Source of the DNA: Thermoanaerobaculia bacterium
Lineage (GTDB): Bacteria > Acidobacteriota > Thermoanaerobaculia > Gp7-AA8
DNA length: 64,000 nucleotides
Direction: 5' to 3'
NCBI GenBank assembly: GCA_017883205.1
Contig: JADGNZ010000017.1
Span: 1-64,000 of the forward strand
Shown: piece by piece, positions 8,450-16,100 of the stretch
How positions within the stretch are numbered: position 1 is the stretch's first letter
Layout: every line of letters starts with the position of its first letter
Translations under genes and position numbers: made by a program
The notes under the pieces: model-generated
Databases searched by the model: none
Told to the model about the DNA's origin: nothing
Seen by the model: only the letters and a program-made list of their open reading frames with translations

Positions 8450-9422
8450 CCGCTTCCCGCGTACGCGACGCCAGTTGAATCGTGAAGCATTACCCCAACG
8501 CGCTGCTGAGCATGTCGGTGGTGACTCCGGGCGACTTCAGGTTGCCGATCAGGGTGAGTGAGATGGAGTCGGGATCGATGATCGTGTTTGCGACGTTGGC
8601 GATGTCGTCAAGGGACACGTTGTCGATGGCGGCGATGATCTCGTCGAGCGAGAGCTGCTTGCCGAAGTAGTACTCCTGGCGGGCCAGTCCGGACATGCGG
8701 CTCACGGTCGACTCGAGCGAGAGGAGGATCAAGCCTTTGAGATGGAGCTTGGCGGAATTGAGCTCGTCCGCCGTGGCGCCGCCGGTTTTGATCAACTTCA
8801 TTTCGGCGAGGGTCATGTCGAGCACGCGCTTCAGGTTCTTCGGTGCGCAGGCGGCGTAGACGGCTTCGTAGCCGCCGTTGACGTAACCGTTGTGGTACGA
8901 CATGACGGTGTAGACCAGGCCGGCTTTCTCGCGGATTTTCTGGAAGAGGCGCGAGGACATCCCGCCGCCGAGGATGGCGTTGAAGAGGGCCGCGGCGTAG
9001 CGCTCGTCGCGCTGTTGGGGAAACCCGCGCGAGCCGAGACAGAGGTGAACCTGCTCCAGCTCCCGTTTCTCGCGGAGGATCACGTGCTGCCCCGGCGTGG
9101 GCGTGCCCCAGGTGCGCGCTACCGGCGCCTTGGTGTCGCTGGCAAACGTTTTTTCCAGGAACGGGATGATCTCCTCGGGGCGGACATTGCCCGACGCGCA
9201 GAAGATCATGGTCGACGGATGGAGGTCTCGTCGTAGTGGGCCATGATCCGCTTGCGTCCGAGCCGGTTGATGGTCCGAGGATCGGACGGCCGAGCGGATG
9301 ATCGGGCCAGAAGGCGGTCACGAAGATCTCGTGGGCGAGGTCGTCGGGCGGGTCTTCGACCATCTTGATCTCTTCGAGAATAACGCCGCGCTCGACCTCG
9401 AGATCGTCGTTGGTCAAGCGGG
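8450..9422. repeat. Left copy of a ~970-base direct duplication (M16 gene 3' part)
   Basis: This segment matches 13003-13986 almost base for base, starting at the shared word CCGCTTCCCGCGTACGCGAC, which lies outside the reading frame. The left copy has two deletions of about 1 and 10 bases near 9213-9270. Similarity stops abruptly at about 9422. Duplicates in the same orientation flank a 3.6-kb insert. Confidence 0.85.
8490..9422 (-). pseudogene. 5'-truncated, frameshifted copy of the M16 zinc peptidase gene
   Basis: The 3' two-thirds of the M16 peptidase gene found intact at 13043-14329. It lacks the N-terminal part with the HxxEH zinc site, so it cannot be a working peptidase. Residues 1-239 of its longest open stretch (8490-9209) differ from the intact protein at only about 7 positions. 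Upstream of that, a one-base and a ten-base deletion break the frame, and the remaining stretch ([15 protein letters not shown] and the following [17 protein letters not shown]) lies in another frame. The near identity implies a recent duplication. The upstream end is lost in the junction with the IS630-bearing insert. Confidence 0.9.
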
Positions 9423-9424
9423 GC

Positions 9425-9452
9425 AAAAAAGGGCCGGCGACTAACCGGCCCC
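9425..9452 (-). terminator. Rho-independent terminator separated from its gene by an IS element
   Basis: On the minus strand GGGCCGG-TTAGTCG-CCGGCCC is followed by six T. The perfect 7-base GC stem with a T-tract is a textbook intrinsic terminator. In the pre-insertion sequence it would have been about 30 bases after the stop codon of the secreted-protein gene at 10712-11848. The IS now lies between them. Confidence 0.75.
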
Positions 9453-9483
9453 TTGAATAGTTGCGAAGTTAAGTTCAGATCTA

Positions 9484-9510
9484 GTATAGCGTTTCGTTAA
9501 AACATTTACG
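9484..9510. repeat. Left inverted repeat of the IS630-type element
   Basis: Begins GTATAGCGTTTCGTT and matches the reverse complement of the right end at 24 of 27 positions. Confidence 0.9.
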
Positions 9511-9539
9511 AAGAATCGAACATCGGGTATCATGATTGG

Positions 9540-10690
9540 GTGTTGGGAGGGCGTAAGCCGAAGCTGATACTTTCGACCGGCGAGCGGGCGAAGTTGGAGG
9601 CTTTGACGCGATCGCGCACCTCACCCGTGCGGGAGGTTCAGCGTGCGGGGATTCTCCTTCGCTACAGCTCCGGAGAAGCAATCACCGACATCCAACGCGC
9701 GACGGGTGTCAGCCGGGTAACGATTTACAAGTGTATCGACAAGGCCCTGGCGATGGGGATCGATGCCGGACTTGTTGACACCTACCACCGTCCGAGAGAA
9801 GCGGTGATTACCGAGGAGGCGCGTGCCTGGGTGGTGTCAGTCGCGTGTACGAAGCCCAAGGATCTCGGGTATGCATCTGAACTCTGGACGCGGCAGGCGC
9901 TGGCGAACCATATCCGGAAGCTGGCCAAGGCCGCGGGGCACCCCTCATTGGAGCGTGCGGCGAAGGCGACTGTGCACCGCATTCTGGCCGAGCAAACGCT
10001 CCAGCCTCATCGCGTCACGTACTATCTGGAACGACGCGATCCTGATTTCGAAGCGAAAATGCGAGAAGTTCTGCTGGTGTATCAACAGGTCGAACTTGCG
10101 AATCAGCAGCCCCCTGCGAACGGCTCCTCGCGCCCCGTAATCACGGTATCGGTCGATGAGAAGCCAGGGTTCAGGCCCTCGGCACCACAGCCCCGGACTT
10201 GCCACCGGTGGCCGGCAAGTACCCGACTACGGCTCGTGACCACGAGTACCGCCGGATGGGTACCGTCTCGATCCTGGCCGCCCTTGATCTGCACGACGGG
10301 CACGTTACTGCTCGTGTCGAGCGCAGGCATCGCAGCCGCGAGTTCATTCGTCTTCTCAAGGATCTTGACGCTCACTACCCGGATGAATGTGCGATTCGAA
10401 TCCTGTTGGACAATCACTCAGCACATATTTCCCGTGAGACACGGGCGTATTTAGCGACCCGCCCCAACCGCTTCATCTACGTGCACACGCCCAAACACGG
10501 GTCCTGGCTCAACATCATCGAGACTCTCTTCGGAAAGATGGCTCGCACCTTCCTCAGGCACATCCGCGTTCGATCAATCGAGGAACTGATCCAGCGGATA
10601 CTCCTCGGAATCGCCGAGATCAACGCCGCGCCCGTGGTGCACCGCTGGAAGAAGTTCGACGGACTCCTCGCCCCAGCCGACAGTGCGTAA
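9540..10690 (+). pseudogene. IS630 family DDE transposase, frameshifted
   Basis: The first part (GTG 9540 to about 10169) encodes a helix-turn-helix region (ITDIQRATGVSRVTIYKCID) and the first catalytic Asp in TVSVDEKPG. The second part (to 10690, frame -1) encodes the second Asp in ILLDNHSAH and the Glu in GSWLNIIETLFGKM, so the full DDE triad exists but is split. The frames meet around 10164-10170, where one base appears to be missing between GGG and TTCAG. No A-rich slippery heptamer is present, so a mutation or sequencing error is likelier than programmed frameshifting. The reading frame ends inside the right inverted repeat. Conservation is good, suggesting recent loss of activity. Confidence 0.88.
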
Positions 10691-10712
10691 AGCTTTTGAC
10701 GAAACGCTATAC
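10686..10712. repeat. Right inverted repeat of the IS630-type element
   Basis: Reverse complement begins GTATAGCGTTTCGTC. Three mismatches to the left end in 27 bases. The transposase stop codon lies within it. Confidence 0.9.
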
Positions 10713-11848
10713 TAGTAGTACGTGAAGGTCTCCCACGGCCCGACGCTGGTTCGATTTGCGTTGACCGTTCCCCCACCCCCGCCCTCAGCCGTCACATAAT
10801 ACCCGTACGTCGAGCGAAGTGACACCTGATCTCCCGGATAGATCGGTCCGGACCCAGCCAGGCGAGTGATCGTAAACGTCTCGTAACTGCCGATCCACGA
10901 CATCAAATTCGTGCCGTATCCGCCTCCGTAGACGGCGCTGACGTGGTAGTTCTGGTTCGTACGGATGCTGACCGAGTCGCCGGAATAGATCGTTCCACTA
11001 CCGTCGAACTGAAACTGCGTCGAGGTGTTGTTCGCTGTTCCAGCGGCATCGAAGGCAAGACTGTAGTCGCTCGGCGCGCGCAGATAGTTACCGTTATAGG
11101 TTCGAATGTTGTGCACCGCGATCGAAGGATCCCACGACGTGGTGAATTTCAACGTAGACGAGCTCGTGTAGAAGGTGGGGTCACCCGCGCCGGTGATCGC
11201 TGCCTGCGAGTGCATGCGTGCGACGACCCGCCACTGGTAACGAATCGTGTGGTCGAGACCGCTAATAGCCACACTGCATGTCCCGACGCCACCGCAGGAG
11301 ATATTAGAGAATTCGAGGGTCTCGGGGTATTCGTTACCGTCCCCGTAGATGTCATACGTGACCGGCCAGGAGGACGAACTCCTCGCGGAGTCCAGACCGT
11401 CAGTCCACTGCAGAGTGAAGGTCGTTCCCACATTCACACTATTGTTGGAGGGGTTGATGGCAGTCGGTGGCAGCGCGCGTGGTGTCGAGATGACACTCCC
11501 GTTCATATTATTGCCGACCGGAGTGTCTACCAGATAGGCCCAGCCGACGGGATACGACTCATTGCCCCAGTAGGTGCTGTCCTTCCAAAGGTAGCAATAG
11601 TAGTACCCACCGCCGTAAGTTGACGGAATGGTAACCCCGTAATTCCCGTACAGATCGGTCGAGCCATACCCGCACCTCGAAAGGTTGTCCGTCCTGCACC
11701 ACTTCATCTGGTAGTTGCCTGCGTAGTAGTAGCCGGATGACTGCTGCTCATATGCAATGCCATAAACACTGAACGTCTGAGCCTGTGCCGCGGCGGCGAG
11801 CGAGAGTAGCACGATAAACGCGAATATTGTGAGGATGGTCCTTTTCAT
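10712..11848 (-). CDS. Secreted protein with fascin/beta-trefoil-like C-terminal repeats
   Basis: 378 residues with a clear signal peptide ending near AAAAQAQ. Residues about 25-110 are Tyr/Gly-rich; about 125-240 resemble a fibronectin/Ig-like module (PPTAINPSNNSVNVG, YQWRVVARM). The last 130 residues hold repeats of the form GNYLRA, GDSVSIRT..YHVSA and GDQVSLRS..YYVTAE, the pattern of fascin-like or ricin-type trefoil lobes that bind sugars or polymers. Function is not known; a binding role outside the cell is inference. A strong AGGAGG lies 6 bases before the ATG, and a TATTAT/TATAAC AT-rich box lies about 28-35 bases upstream. Its TAG stop uses the TA copied by the IS630 insertion, so the protein is unchanged but its terminator was moved away. 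Confidence 0.75.
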   Translation of the reverse strand: MKRTILTIFAFIVLLSLAAAAQAQTFSVYGIAYEQQSSGYYYAGNYQMKWCRTDNLSRCGYGSTDLYGNYGVTIPSTYGGGYYYCYLWKDSTYWGNESYPVGWAYLVDTPVGNNMNGSVISTPRALPPTAINPSNNSVNVGTTFTLQWTDGLDSARSSSSWPVTYDIYGDGNEYPETLEFSNISCGGVGTCSVAISGLDHTIRYQWRVVARMHSQAAITGAGDPTFYTSSSTLKFTTSWDPSIAVHNIRTYNGNYLRAPSDYSLAFDAAGTANNTSTQFQFDGSGTIYSGDSVSIRTNQNYHVSAVYGGGYGTNLMSWIGSYETFTITRLAGSGPIYPGDQVSLRSTYGYYVTAEGGGGGTVNANRTSVGPWETFTYY

Positions 11849-12038
11849 ATACGGCCTCCTGCCTATTGGGCTACGTTATAATAGTTCATGAGATATGGCC
11901 TCAGTGATGATAAACACAGGTGGGTGTGATGAGATACAGATAGGCAGAACGAACTAGCACCGCCGTCAAACTGCGTCCACGAAATCCGTACGCTGCAGGT
12001 GAACGGTAGGCTCTTCGCGTTTCGATCTCCTCAGGTAG

Positions 12039-13002
12039 CTACCTTCTCACCAGCAGGCCGTTGGCGGGATCTAGCCATAGTGGCGCGTCGGGGAAGTCGC
12101 CGATTTCGATGGCGCGCCACGGATCGTGTAACGGCCTCATGGCGTAATCGATCCTCACCGGCTTGGGCGCGGTTCGCGCGCACGATAGAGATTGCGATAG
12201 CTGCGCTGAAACCACCCGTAACGCATGTATGTGCCGGCCGCGCCGATGATGAGAGGGACGGTCAGGATGGCTACCGCCCACCAGCGGCGATCGAGCGCGA
12301 AGACGAAGAGCGTGAGTGTGAGGGGAACGACGTAGAGCGAGGGATGAACATCAGATAGTGGATCGGGTTGTGGCCCTGGTACATGCCGAACATCGACAAA
12401 TACATCACCACCGCACCGGCGACGTACGCGACGAAGGCCGCCTTTGCACGCCAGCCACGCATGGCCGCCAGGGAGAAGGCAAAGACGATGTAGCCGATGA
12501 CGGTCGGCTTTCCCCAGAGTGTTTCGCGCCAATAGCTCTCGATGAGACCGGCCGCGGTCGGAATGAGAGCGCTCAGTTGGAACTGGTGCGTGTCGGCAAC
12601 CGAGCCGAATGGAACGACGAGGCTGTGCAGGCCGAAGTATGAGGATGCCGATGCCCATGCCGGAATGGCCGCCTTCATGGCCTCACGAAGCCGGAGTCGG
12701 TCGATGGCCACCAGTAGGAGGAGGAGCGGCAACGTCATTACCGCCGGTTCCTTAAAGAAAAGCCACGCCAAAGACGAAGCCGGCTTCAAAAAACCAGCGG
12801 CGTGTCAGGAGTACCAGACCCCGGGCGAGAAGCAGCACCGAAGCGTCGAAGATGTTGGCAAACCAGCCGGCCACGATGATGGCGCCACCGGAGAAGAGCG
12901 TGGCGAAGACGAAGAAGAAGTCGCGCCGGGTATCACGGCCCGCCCAAACCTGGAGCGCGTGCAGGAACAACGCGACGGCACCCAGGATCATCAATATGTT
13001 GA
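12039..13002 (-). pseudogene. Decayed polytopic membrane protein gene with at least three frameshifts
   Basis: Four open pieces in different frames join into one membrane protein. They are 13002-12752 (MILGAVALFLHALQVWAG, FVFATLFSGGAIIVAGW), about 12789-12320 (LPLLLLLVAIDRLRLREAM, LIESYWRETLWGKPTVIGY, YLSMFGMYQGHNPIHYL), about 12330-12180 (SLYVVPLTLTLFVFALDRRW) and 12200-12039 (RIDYAMRPLHDPWRAIEIGD). Many hydrophobic helices suggest a glycosyltransferase-like or lipid-linked sugar membrane enzyme of unknown type. The N-terminus is missing because the frame runs into the junction with the duplicated M16 segment at 13003. It is a remnant, not a working gene. Confidence 0.7.
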
Positions 13003-13986
13003 CCGCTTCCCGCGTACGCGACGCCCGTTGAATCGTGAGGCGTTACCCCAACGCGCCGCGGAGCATGTCGGTCGTGACTCCGGGCGACTTCAGGTTGCCG
13101 ATCAGCGTGAGGGAGATGGAGTCGGGGTCGACGATCGTGTTTGCGACGCTGGCGATGTCGTCGAGGGACACGTTGTCGATGGAGGCGATGATCTCGTCGA
13201 GCGAGAGCTGCTTGCCGAAGTAGTACTCCTGGCGGGCCAGTCCGGACATTCGGCTCACGGTCGACTCGAGCGAGAGCAGGATCGAGCCTTTGAGATGGAG
13301 CTTGGCGGAATTGAGCTCGTCTGCTGTCGCGCCGCCGGTCTTGATCAACTTCATCTCGGCGAGGGTCATATCGAGCACGCGCTTCAGGTTCTTCGGTGCG
13401 CAGGCGGCGTAGACGGCTTCGTAGCCGCCGTTGACGTAGCCGTTGTGGTACGACATGACGGTGTAAACGAGGCCTGCTTTCTCGCGGATTTTCTGGAAGA
13501 GGCGCGAGGACATCCCGCCGCCGAGGATCGCGTTGAATAGGGCCGCGGCGTAGCGCTCGTCGCGCTGCTGCGGAAACCCGCGCGAGCCGAGGCAGAGGTG
13601 AACCTGCTCCAGCTCCCGTTTCTCGCGGAGGATCACGTGCTGCCCTGGCGTGGGCGTGCCCCAGGTGCGCGCTACCGGCGCCTTGGTGTCGCTGGCAAAC
13701 GTTCTCTCCAGGAACGGGATGATCTCCTCGGGGCGGACATTGCCCGACGCGCAGAAGATCATGTTCGACGGATGGAAGGTCTCGTCGTAGTGGGCCATGA
13801 TCTGCTTGCGTCCGAGCCGGTTGACGGTTTCTTCGGTGCCGAGGATCGGACGGCCGAGCGGGTGGTCGGGCCAGAAGGCTGTCACGAAGATCTCGTGCAC
13901 GAGGTCGTCGGGCGTGTCTTCGACCATCTTGATCTCTTCGAGGATGACGCCGCGCTCGACCTCGAGATCGTCGTCGGTGAATCGCG
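13003..13986. repeat. Right copy of the ~970-base direct duplication
   Basis: Counterpart of 8450-9422. This copy lies within the intact M16 gene plus about 40 bases beyond its stop. The duplication, including non-coding bases, shows a DNA-level event rather than gene family expansion. Confidence 0.85.
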
Positions 13987-14329
13987 GTGAGATGACGATG
14001 TCGGTCAGCAGCGACAGGCCGGTCATCATCTGCTCGTCGAGGACGTGGCAGTAGAAGGACGTGTACTCCTTGCCAGTGAAGGCGTCGACGTCGCCGCCGA
14101 GGATGTCGATGACTTTCGCGATGTCGCTCGTCGACCTCGTGGCCGTTCCCTTGAAGACGAGGTGCTCGAGGAAGTGCGACGCGCCGCTGTGCTCCTCCGA
14201 CTCGACGGCGGAGCCGCTGCGAAGGTAGTAGCCGAGGGCCACCGAGCGAACGTAGGGAAGCGTTTCGATCAGGATCGTCAGCCCCGAGGGGAGGACGACG
14301 CGGGTGATATTCAGGAGGTCGGATGACAT
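13043..14329 (-). CDS. M16 family zinc peptidase (processing-peptidase/insulinase type)
   Basis: 428 residues, the usual size of a single-chain bacterial M16B subunit. The inverted zinc motif HFLEH gives His52, Glu55 and His56, and the distal ligand region is [15 protein letters not shown]. The C-terminal M16 domain ends with GNLKSPGVTTDML. M16 enzymes cleave small peptides inside a clam-shell chamber and often act as dimers. The frame is open further upstream, but that part covers a G-rich repeat and the pseudopilin gene. The ATG at 14329 is 9 bases after TACAAT. It is downstream of the pilus operon on the same strand, but its own promoter-like box suggests separate expression. A truncated twin lies at 8490-9422. 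Confidence 0.92.
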   Translation of the reverse strand: MSSDLLNITRVVLPSGLTILIETLPYVRSVALGYYLRSGSAVESEEHSGASHFLEHLVFKGTATRSTSDIAKVIDILGGDVDAFTGKEYTSFYCHVLDEQMMTGLSLLTDIVISPRFTDDDLEVERGVILEEIKMVEDTPDDLVHEIFVTAFWPDHPLGRPILGTEETVNRLGRKQIMAHYDETFHPSNMIFCASGNVRPEEIIPFLERTFASDTKAPVARTWGTPTPGQHVILREKRELEQVHLCLGSRGFPQQRDERYAAALFNAILGGGMSSRLFQKIREKAGLVYTVMSYHNGYVNGGYEAVYAACAPKNLKRVLDMTLAEMKLIKTGGATADELNSAKLHLKGSILLSLESTVSRMSGLARQEYYFGKQLSLDEIIASIDNVSLDDIASVANTIVDPDSISLTLIGNLKSPGVTTDMLRGALG

Positions 14330-14338
14330 GCGAGCGGG

Positions 14339-14344
14339 ATTGTA
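14339..14344 (-). promoter_or_regulatory. Putative -10 box of the M16 peptidase gene
   Basis: TACAAT on the minus strand, 9 bases upstream of the ATG at 14329, overlapping the edge of the G-rich hairpin repeat. Confidence 0.45.
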
Positions 14345-14360
14345 GTGGAGGGTGTCGCTA

Positions 14361-14431
14361 GTCGGGGGTCGGGGGCTCGGAGCAAGAAGCGGCTTCGTCT
14401 CCGACTCCCGACCCCCGATTCCCGACTCCCG
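14361..14431. repeat. G-rich inverted repeat (GGGGGTC family)
   Basis: A left arm of GGGGGTC-type units (14361-14382) faces a right arm of C-rich complements (14399-14431), separated by about 16 bases. It can form a long hairpin, and the G-runs could form a G-quadruplex. Similar elements lie at about 18547-18631 and 25919-26155. Confidence 0.7.
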
Positions 14432-14435
14432 CCGA

Positions 14436-15149
14436 TCAGTGGAAGACCGTGCTCGCCTGGGCGATACGCAACGTCTTCTCCGCATCGTAGTCGACCGTCG
14501 TGTAAACCCAGGTCTCGTACGTGTCGGCGCCGTAAAGCGTCGTGAGCGATTTGCCGTGGGCGTTGGGACGGACGCCGATGAACGGACCGCCTGCGTAGTC
14601 TTTGATCGGAATGCCGGGGAGGCCGGGTGGGGCATTCGGGTTGGTTCCGCTGGTGCCGCTGGTATCCGTTCCTGAAGTGGATGGGATCGGGGGTGGGGGT
14701 GGAGGGGGCGGGGCATTCTGTGGGGCGTTCGGATTGCCGCCGATGTTGCGCTGCGGAAGCGCCGCCGCGGCCGACTGCGGGATGACGAGCCAATCGACTT
14801 CGCCCGTGAGGGCGTCAACGAGCTCGCCCTTAAGCCCGCGGATCAGGCGGGGCTGCTTGGCATCTTTCAGTTGCTGCGGTGACGTGGGGTAGGCGTTTCC
14901 GTTCTTCAAGCGGAACGCGGTGATCGCCTTCGCGTACTGCTGCATCGCGTAGATCGTCTGGCGTTCCCGCTCCCGCTTCATGATCGTCGACCAGGCGCGC
15001 GGAATCGTGTAGGCGGCGAAGATCATGACGATCGTCGCGAGAACGATGACCGCGGCGAGAGTGAAGCCGGATTCGGACGTGCGGTTACGCCGCCGCCCGG
15101 CGGCAGCGCAGTGCACTTGACGATCAGCGTTGGATGATTGCGGCCTCAT
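14436..15149 (-). CDS. Pseudopilin-like protein lacking Glu5, proline-rich middle
   Basis: 237 residues. A type III-like leader is followed by the prepilin motif SGFTLAAVIVLATIVM, cut after Gly by prepilin peptidase. Position 5 of the mature protein is Ala, not Glu, as in tip-located minor pseudopilins such as GspK. The segment after the helix (YAMQQYAKAITAFRLKNGNAYPTSPQQL) resembles GspG-type pseudopilins. A run of eight prolines divides the globular domain. The ATG follows the stop of the GspG-like gene by one base. It is the last pseudopilin gene of the pilus operon. A tip or initiator role is inference from the missing Glu5. Confidence 0.78.
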   Translation of the reverse strand: MRPQSSNADRQVHCAAAGRRRNRTSESGFTLAAVIVLATIVMIFAAYTIPRAWSTIMKRERERQTIYAMQQYAKAITAFRLKNGNAYPTSPQQLKDAKQPRLIRGLKGELVDALTGEVDWLVIPQSAAAALPQRNIGGNPNAPQNAPPPPPPPPIPSTSGTDTSGTSGTNPNAPPGLPGIPIKDYAGGPFIGVRPNAHGKSLTTLYGADTYETWVYTTVDYDAEKTLRIAQASTVFH

Positions 15150-15150
15150 C

Positions 15151-15588
15151 TCACCACGTCTTGTACGGTTTGCCATCCAGCCCGTTGCCGGGCGCCTGGC
15201 TGTGTACGTCGTAGATTCCGGGGGCAGCATTGTCGGTCTGCGCGGACGGGTCGGTGGGCATCGCGTTGGGATCCGATGGATCGGGCGTGTTCTGCACTTC
15301 CTCCCAGTCCGACTTACCGGTAATCGGATCGGGCGGAAGATTGCGGAGGTAGTGTTCCTGGAGGAGCGCATGCAGGCTCTCGGGATACTTCTGTTTGTCC
15401 GCGTAGTAGTCGTCGATCGCTTTGCGCATCTCGAAGAGGTCGTGGTGCAGCGCCGCTTCGCGAGCCTTCGTCTGCGCCCACCTGACGTTCGAGATAGCCA
15501 CAGCCGCGAGGATGCCGATGATCGTGACGACGACGATCAGCTCGATGAGGGTGAAGCCGGACTGGGATTGCGATTTGCGTCGTTTCAT
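15151..15588 (-). CDS. gspG: GspG-like major pseudopilin
   Basis: 145 residues. The leader MKRRKSQSQSG precedes FTLIELIVVVTIIGILAAVA, with Glu5 present. The rest, ALHHDLFEMRKAIDDYYADK and KYPESLHAL, then DPITGKSDWEE, matches the T2SS major pseudopilin, which polymerises into the periplasmic pseudopilus. The C-terminus (GIYDVHSQAPG, DGKPYKTW) is the calcium-binding loop region of GspG. The frame is open nine codons earlier, but the chosen ATG gives a leader of normal length. It lies between two other pseudopilins in one operon. Confidence 0.88.
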   Translation of the reverse strand: MKRRKSQSQSGFTLIELIVVVTIIGILAAVAISNVRWAQTKAREAALHHDLFEMRKAIDDYYADKQKYPESLHALLQEHYLRNLPPDPITGKSDWEEVQNTPDPSDPNAMPTDPSAQTDNAAPGIYDVHSQAPGNGLDGKPYKTW

Positions 15589-15608
15589 GTGACTAATCCA
15601 CTGCCCCC

Positions 15609-16100
15609 TCACCATTCGTTGTAATGCGTTTTCCCGTCGAGGGCCATCGCGGTTGACTTCGAGTGAATCTCGTAAACGTTGTTGCCGTTGCTCGATTGCG
15701 TGTCGGCGTCATCGTCAGCAGAGAGCGTGATCCATTCTGCACGGCCCGTCATCGGATCGATCAGGTCGCGCTCTCGCAGGAGGCGCACGGATTGCCCGCT
15801 GTTGAGCGCGATCGGTTTGGTCAGCGACTCGAGGTCTTTGGGCCACGGCCCTTGCTGGATGCTCACGGGCTCCTTCATCGCAGCGGGACCACCGGCTTGC
15901 TGCAACGCCAGCTCGTGGAAGCGGTCGATGGCTTCGGTGATCCGGCGCAGACGTTCGTGAAGCTCGATCTCTTTCTGCCGGCGGATTCCGAAGTTCGCAA
16001 GCGGCATCGCTACGCACGCAAGGATGGCCACGATCGCGACGACGGTGATCAGCTCCGCGACCGTGAATCCATTCGACCTCTTGTTCCGGTGGCCAATCAT
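15609..16100 (-). CDS. GspG-like pseudopilin paralogue
   Basis: 163 residues. The leader MIGHRNKRSNG is followed by FTVAELITVVAIVAILACVA with Glu5. After it come KEIELHERLRRITEAIDRFH, DPMTGRAEW and the C-terminal VYEIHSKSTAMALDGKTHYNEW, parallel to the neighbouring GspG-like protein, so the two are paralogues. The start codon overlaps the secretin stop as TGATG, implying coupling. It is probably a second pilus subunit. Confidence 0.82.
   Translation of the reverse strand: MIGHRNKRSNGFTVAELITVVAIVAILACVAMPLANFGIRRQKEIELHERLRRITEAIDRFHELALQQAGGPAAMKEPVSIQQGPWPKDLESLTKPIALNSGQSVRLLRERDLIDPMTGRAEWITLSADDDADTQSSNGNNVYEIHSKSTAMALDGKTHYNEW

Larger units (their letters stand above)
9482..10714 (+). 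mobile_element. IS630-type insertion sequence
   Basis: About 1.23 kb bounded by TA dinucleotides within CTAG on both sides (CTAG at 9481-9484 and 10712-10715), the target reported for IS630. The inner ends are inverted repeats of 27 bases with 24 matches. It carries one transposase gene broken into two frames. The insertion point is the TA of a TAG stop codon of the neighbouring minus-strand gene. Confidence 0.9.

Noticed and set aside
10160..10175. Programmed frameshift in the transposase
   Set aside because: No slippery heptamer or following hairpin is evident.
14330..14818. N-terminal extension of the M16 peptidase
   Set aside because: It reads through the G-rich repeat and the pseudopilin gene; the ATG after TACAAT fits the family length.
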